Part shown: positions 13,194 to 16,702 of the stretch, one piece after another
Layout: the number at the start of each line of letters is the position of its first letter
Position numbering within the stretch: the stretch's first letter is position 1
Origin: Gemmatimonadaceae bacterium
GTDB lineage: Bacteria > Gemmatimonadota > Gemmatimonadetes > Gemmatimonadales > Gemmatimonadaceae
Direction of reading: 5' to 3'
NCBI GenBank assembly: GCA_025357975.1
Contig: JANYKY010000454.1
Coordinates: forward strand, 1 to 16,702
Length of the DNA stretch: 16,702 nucleotides
Program-made: the position numbers and the translations under genes
The notes under the pieces: model-generated
Told to the model about the DNA's origin: nothing
The model's database searches: none
The model's input: the letters and a program-made list of their open reading frames with translations, nothing else

Positions 13194-16100
13194 CTAGAAC
13201 CTCCAGGTGCGGAAGAAGTCGAACCCAAGTTGCCGGGGAGTCTGCTGTTGAATCTGGGGCGCGTTGCGCGAACATGTAATGTCACTGGAGCCCGGTTCGA
13301 CACCAGCCTGAGCTGTGTAAATCGAGTTGAAGCGGTACTCGACCTTGAGTCCAAAGTTGTCCCGGAAGTTGTTCGCGTTCACCACACAAAGGCCGGTGCT
13401 CAACCCGAGAAACCAGTTGCTCCCGATTTGCTTGCCCACGATAGCTCGTGAATTGAGCAGGCTATACAGATATGGATCGGACGCCTGGGCGGCATTGTCG
13501 TTAACGCGGCCCGTCTGGAGCTCGACGATATCTACAAGGTTGTGGGGAATCGCGCTCGTTAGCAGCGTCCCGCCGTATCTGAGTGCGAAGGATGCAAGCT
13601 GTGACCTGTACAGACCCTGCGAATTATCCAGCGCGATGGCGGGCTCTCCCGTGATGAGGTAGCTGAGAAGGTCAGACTGCGAGAGCGGCAGGTTATCCGG
13701 ATTGTCGAGCACCAATGTCGGCTGCGTCAGTGTTCCGCCGATGTTAACGCGCACGCGAATGTCGCGCAGGTTTGCGCTTTGTTGATTCGGCTGGCGAATG
13801 GTGTGAATCGCGCGAATGTCGAGCGTCGGATTGAGGTCCGGCGTCCCGAAGAACCTAAGGCTACCGCTTTCGACATCGAATGTCGGCTCGACGAATGGAT
13901 CGACAAGCGCGAGACGATATGTTCCACGCACTGCGTTCAGTGTCCCTTCGAGCGCGAGCTGGGATCGTTCGCCAGTGTTAGGACTTCGTCCCAGCGTCAC
14001 ATTGAGAGATCCGCCGAGCTTTACGTTCGCTTCTGACGATCTGAGCCACACCCCATCACCGATATTCACCGCGACATTTTCCAAAGTGAGATTCTTGGCA
14101 AAGTCGCTCGGCGTGCTCGGGAGCAGCTTACGATCTCGCGACAGGAGTGTATCGACGATTCCCGCGAATTCCGGGTCACTCAGGTCGACGATCTGCTTGG
14201 TGATGAGCTCCGGGATGTAAATCGTCCCACGGTCGACACGTACAGCACCGTTGACAGTGGAATTCCGGTAAGGTCCCGTGAGTGTCAGATCCTGATCGGT
14301 GGATATGTCGAGGGACGCGAGTCCCGGCTTTTCAACGATATGAAAATTCTTCGCCTGCGCGCGCAAGGCGAATACGGGATTTGTGTACTCCTTGAGGCTC
14401 ACAAAGCCCTCGACGCTGAGTGTGCCGCGGCGGTCGCGAGACGTTTCGGCGGACATTCGCTGGATGAACACCGTGTCTCGCTCCAGAAGAACGTCTGCAT
14501 TCACCTTGTCGAGCGAGAGACCCACGTTCGTGAGCGTGGCTGCTGCGTTCTTGATGCGGAACTGTCCATCGATGATCGGCTGCTTGATTGTGCCGCGCAC
14601 ATCCACATTTGCGACAAGCTCTCCGTGCGCACTCTGGAATCCGGGCACGAACGCTTCGAGCACTCCGAGATCGACGCTGTCCGTTCGCAGATTTCCTCGC
14701 ACCGAATCGCCCGTAACGCGGACGTCGCGAACAGCGAGCCGGGCGGTGCTGGAATGACGCAGCAGAAGTGAATCGAGAGATCCGCCCTGCGGAGTCAATC
14801 GCACGTTCATCGGCGCTTCGATGCGATAACTATTCCCACCGGAAACAACGACATTGCCACTGTCGATTCTGATTGCCGTAGTGTCTCCGAAGATGCCGGC
14901 GCTGCCCGCTATAGTCGAGATCACACCACCTTCACTGGCCAGTCTCGCGTCGAAGGTCGCTGAAGTAGACGATTTCACATTCGCCGATGCAGATAGCGAT
15001 GTGAAGCCGATTGGGCCCGCGCGAATGGTGTCGGCGTCGAATGAAAGAGTTCCGGCCGGATTCTTCGTGATGTCTGCCAGCGAGAACTTTCCGTTGATGC
15101 GGCCGACTGTCTTTCCGGCGGCGAAGAGATCGCTGCCGATCATCGTGCCGTTGACGAGAAGATTGTCTTTTGTGCCGGAGACGGTTCCCGCGACCCTGAG
15201 TGAGCCGCGAATCGAATCCCCCGAGAGCGGAGTGTTCTGGCCCAGATATCGTTTCACGTCGGCAAGCGAATCGACCGATACGATGAATCCGAGCTTCCCT
15301 TCTTTGCCGGCGATCAGCCCGATGTCGCCGCTCGCGCTTGCATGCGCTACGTCGCTTTGCACGAGCAGCGTGTCTACGTGCGCAATGCCGTGATCGAGCC
15401 GCACCGTCGCCCGGGAAGATGCAATCTTCAGCTTCTCTGCTGTCCCATGCACTGAACCACGGATCGTCCCTGCGCCGACGACCAGCGAGTCGCCGATGAA
15501 ATCGATTGAATAATCCCCTGACAGCATGGTGGCTGGAGCCTTCGGGTTCTCAATCAAGGTCCGAAGGTTGATATCCGTCAGATTTCCGCCTCCATGGTAA
15601 CCGTAGTCGGGAAGACTTCCGTCGACCTGGCCCGAGAACGACAACGTGCCGCCAGCCCCGGTCAGTGTCGTCACGACATTCATGTCAGTCGGCACGCCCT
15701 TCACCTTGATCGGGCCCGTGAATATTCCACGAAGGGGAATACTCGGGTAGGATGCGTGCATCGTCGTCATCGACAGCGCCACAGCCTGAAGATCGACATC
15801 GTACTTCATTTCTTTTGGAAGTGATGTCATCCGCCCGCTACCAGTGATGCGCGAAGTGGGAAGATCTCCGTCATGATGCACGATGTCGGCGTTCGAGAAA
15901 CGCACATCCAGCCAGGATGAGTCGAGCCGCGCAATTCCGGACACGGTGCCCTTGAGCTCGGGAAACAGCGGATTCAGGTATTGCAGCGTTCTCAGGTCGA
16001 GAGTCTCGACGTTTACGTCCAGCCCGCGGAAAACGGTGAAAGCGGGATATAGAATATCGAGGTCGCCTCGGGCGGAGCCTCGCGCAATTGCTCCGGGGAC

Positions 16101-16702
16101 ATTCGCATCATTGAACGTGAACTTCGTGTCGTCCACGTGAAAACGGTTGAGCGGGCCGCCAGAGGCACGGACATTACCGGTGAGCTGGCCTCTCCACGGA
16201 TACGGAAAGGGTTTTCCATTGAATTGTTTGATCAGCTCAAAATCCAGCGGAGATGCCTCGATCTTGACGTCCTTTAAAACGAGAACGGGGCCGCCAACGC
16301 CGTACGTCATGTCGCCCACGAGATGCGACTTCGTCGTACGCACGTCCATCTTCTTAACGGCGTAGTCGATGACGTGCGGATTTCTGAGATTGTTGATGAA
16401 GAGATCCAGCCGCCCTCCACCGACCGTCGGTATCGTCTGATAAACCCACGCTATGTCATTGAGCGCGACCTGGTCGCCGATGACATGCACGTCGTATCGA
16501 ACCGGCAATCCGCTTCCCCAAACAATCTTCCCCGAAGGTATGCGGCCTGAGGACGAAGCCAGGCGAAATCCCGGTGACGCGATCCATACCGAATCACCGT
16601 GATGTCGCACATCGGCAGAAATACTCTTCACCGACAACGGCGGGTCGGACGAGTTGAAGCTCGCCGCAGTGATGCGGAACAATCTTCCGACGCTGTCCGG
16701 AT
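13194..16702 (-). CDS. tamB: TamB-like translocation and assembly protein (5' end outside window)
   Basis: The frame is open through the right edge, so at least 1168 residues are visible and the N-terminal anchor is missing. The body is a long run of short beta-strand repeats rich in G, S, D and V with LxxVxxxGxVxGxL spacing, typical of AsmA/TamB beta-taco proteins that bridge inner and outer membranes. The last ~350 residues match the TamB C-terminal (DUF490) pattern: NAVRGTYRL, SLRFFGTPDLNPTLDIRA, VRVNIGGTLTQPTLVLDNP, PLSQSDLLSYLITGEP and VEYRFNSIYTAQAG. The protein ends in GFDFFRTWRF with a terminal Phe, as in outer-membrane beta-signals. Only two cysteines occur in the visible part, both near the C-terminus. 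TamB-like proteins act in outer-membrane protein assembly or phospholipid transport. No tamA/bamA partner lies in the window. Confidence 0.9.
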   Translation of the reverse strand, partial: PDSVGRLFRITAASFNSSDPPLSVKSISADVRHHGDSVWIASPGFRLASSSGRIPSGKIVWGSGLPVRYDVHVIGDQVALNDIAWVYQTIPTVGGGRLDLFINNLRNPHVIDYAVKKMDVRTTKSHLVGDMTYGVGGPVLVLKDVKIEASPLDFELIKQFNGKPFPYPWRGQLTGNVRASGGPLNRFHVDDTKFTFNDANVPGAIARGSARGDLDILYPAFTVFRGLDVNVETLDLRTLQYLNPLFPELKGTVSGIARLDSSWLDVRFSNADIVHHDGDLPTSRITGSGRMTSLPKEMKYDVDLQAVALSMTTMHASYPSIPLRGIFTGPIKVKGVPTDMNVVTTLTGAGGTLSFSGQVDGSLPDYGYHGGGNLTDINLRTLIENPKAPATMLSGDYSIDFIGDSLVVGAGTIRGSVHGTAEKLKIASSRATVRLDHGIAHVDTLLVQSDVAHASASGDIGLIAGKEGKLGFIVSVDSLADVKRYLGQNTPLSGDSIRGSLRVAGTVSGTKDNLLVNGTMIGSDLFAAGKTVGRINGKFSLADITKNPAGTLSFDADTIRAGPIGFTSLSASANVKSSTSATFDARLASEGGVISTIAGSAGIFGDTTAIRIDSGNVVVSGGNSYRIEAPMNVRLTPQGGSLDSLLLRHSSTARLAVRDVRVTGDSVRGNLRTDSVDLGVLEAFVPGFQSAHGELVANVDVRGTIKQPIIDGQFRIKNAAATLTNVGLSLDKVNADVLLERDTVFIQRMSAETSRDRRGTLSVEGFVSLKEYTNPVFALRAQAKNFHIVEKPGLASLDISTDQDLTLTGPYRNSTVNGAVRVDRGTIYIPELITKQIVDLSDPEFAGIVDTLLSRDRKLLPSTPSDFAKNLTLENVAVNIGDGVWLRSSEANVKLGGSLNVTLGRSPNTGERSQLALEGTLNAVRGTYRLALVDPFVEPTFDVESGSLRFFGTPDLNPTLDIRAIHTIRQPNQQSANLRDIRVRVNIGGTLTQPTLVLDNPDNLPLSQSDLLSYLITGEPAIALDNSQGLYRSQLASFALRYGGTLLTSAIPHNLVDIVELQTGRVNDNAAQASDPYLYSLLNSRAIVGKQIGSNWFLGLSTGLCVVNANNFRDNFGLKVEYRFNSIYTAQAGVEPGSSDITCSRNAPQIQQQTPRQLGFDFFRTWRF

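Overview
The window looks like a chromosomal segment of a GC-rich, diderm (Gram-negative-type) bacterium. Envelope genes (a TamB-like protein, Lgt, an NlpC/P60 peptidase) show the diderm character. The combination of a PASTA-only membrane protein beside rsmB and rpe, a cytochrome c/FTR1 fusion and very tight gene packing would fit Gemmatimonadota or a relative. That placement is an inference from gene content, not from a search. I see no mobile element, CRISPR array, tRNA or rRNA.

Region 1 (about 1-7600, + strand) is one very compact run of nine genes whose starts and stops overlap or lie within 4 bases: a ThiE/TenI-family protein, thiS, thiG, rsmB, a membrane-anchored three-PASTA protein, rpe, a TlpA/ResA-like thioredoxin, tsaD and an lgt homologue, then a multi-pass membrane protein with an HELGH motif (the tenth reading frame if thiS, which overlaps its neighbour deeply, is counted separately). 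It joins thiazole/thiamine synthesis, rRNA and tRNA modification, pentose-phosphate metabolism, envelope redox and lipoprotein maturation. The last 15 codons of a further upstream gene can be read at the left edge.

Region 2 (7601-7721) is a short gap between convergent genes. It is filled with degenerate short repeats and a 12-bp inverted repeat.

Region 3 (7722-11717, - strand) reads EamA/DMT transporter, HAD phosphatase, CYTH-domain protein, then a cytochrome c/FTR1 iron permease fusion. The first three are translationally coupled. A 47-bp divergent gap (11718-11764) separates this unit from a + strand gene of the DUF6941-like type (11765-12193). Both genes flanking the gap have a TANNNT hexamer where a leaderless promoter would place it.

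Region 4 (12194-16702, - strand) is a TamB-like translocation/assembly protein (5' end outside the window), a tiny protein with four CxxC pairs, and an NlpC/P60 peptidase with SH3-like N-terminal domains. All three overlap end to start. The most notable items are the TenI-like protein that lacks both ThiE and TenI key residues, the HELGH membrane protein, the CxxC mini-protein coupled to tamB, the repeat mosaic, and the possible pair of divergent leaderless promoters.
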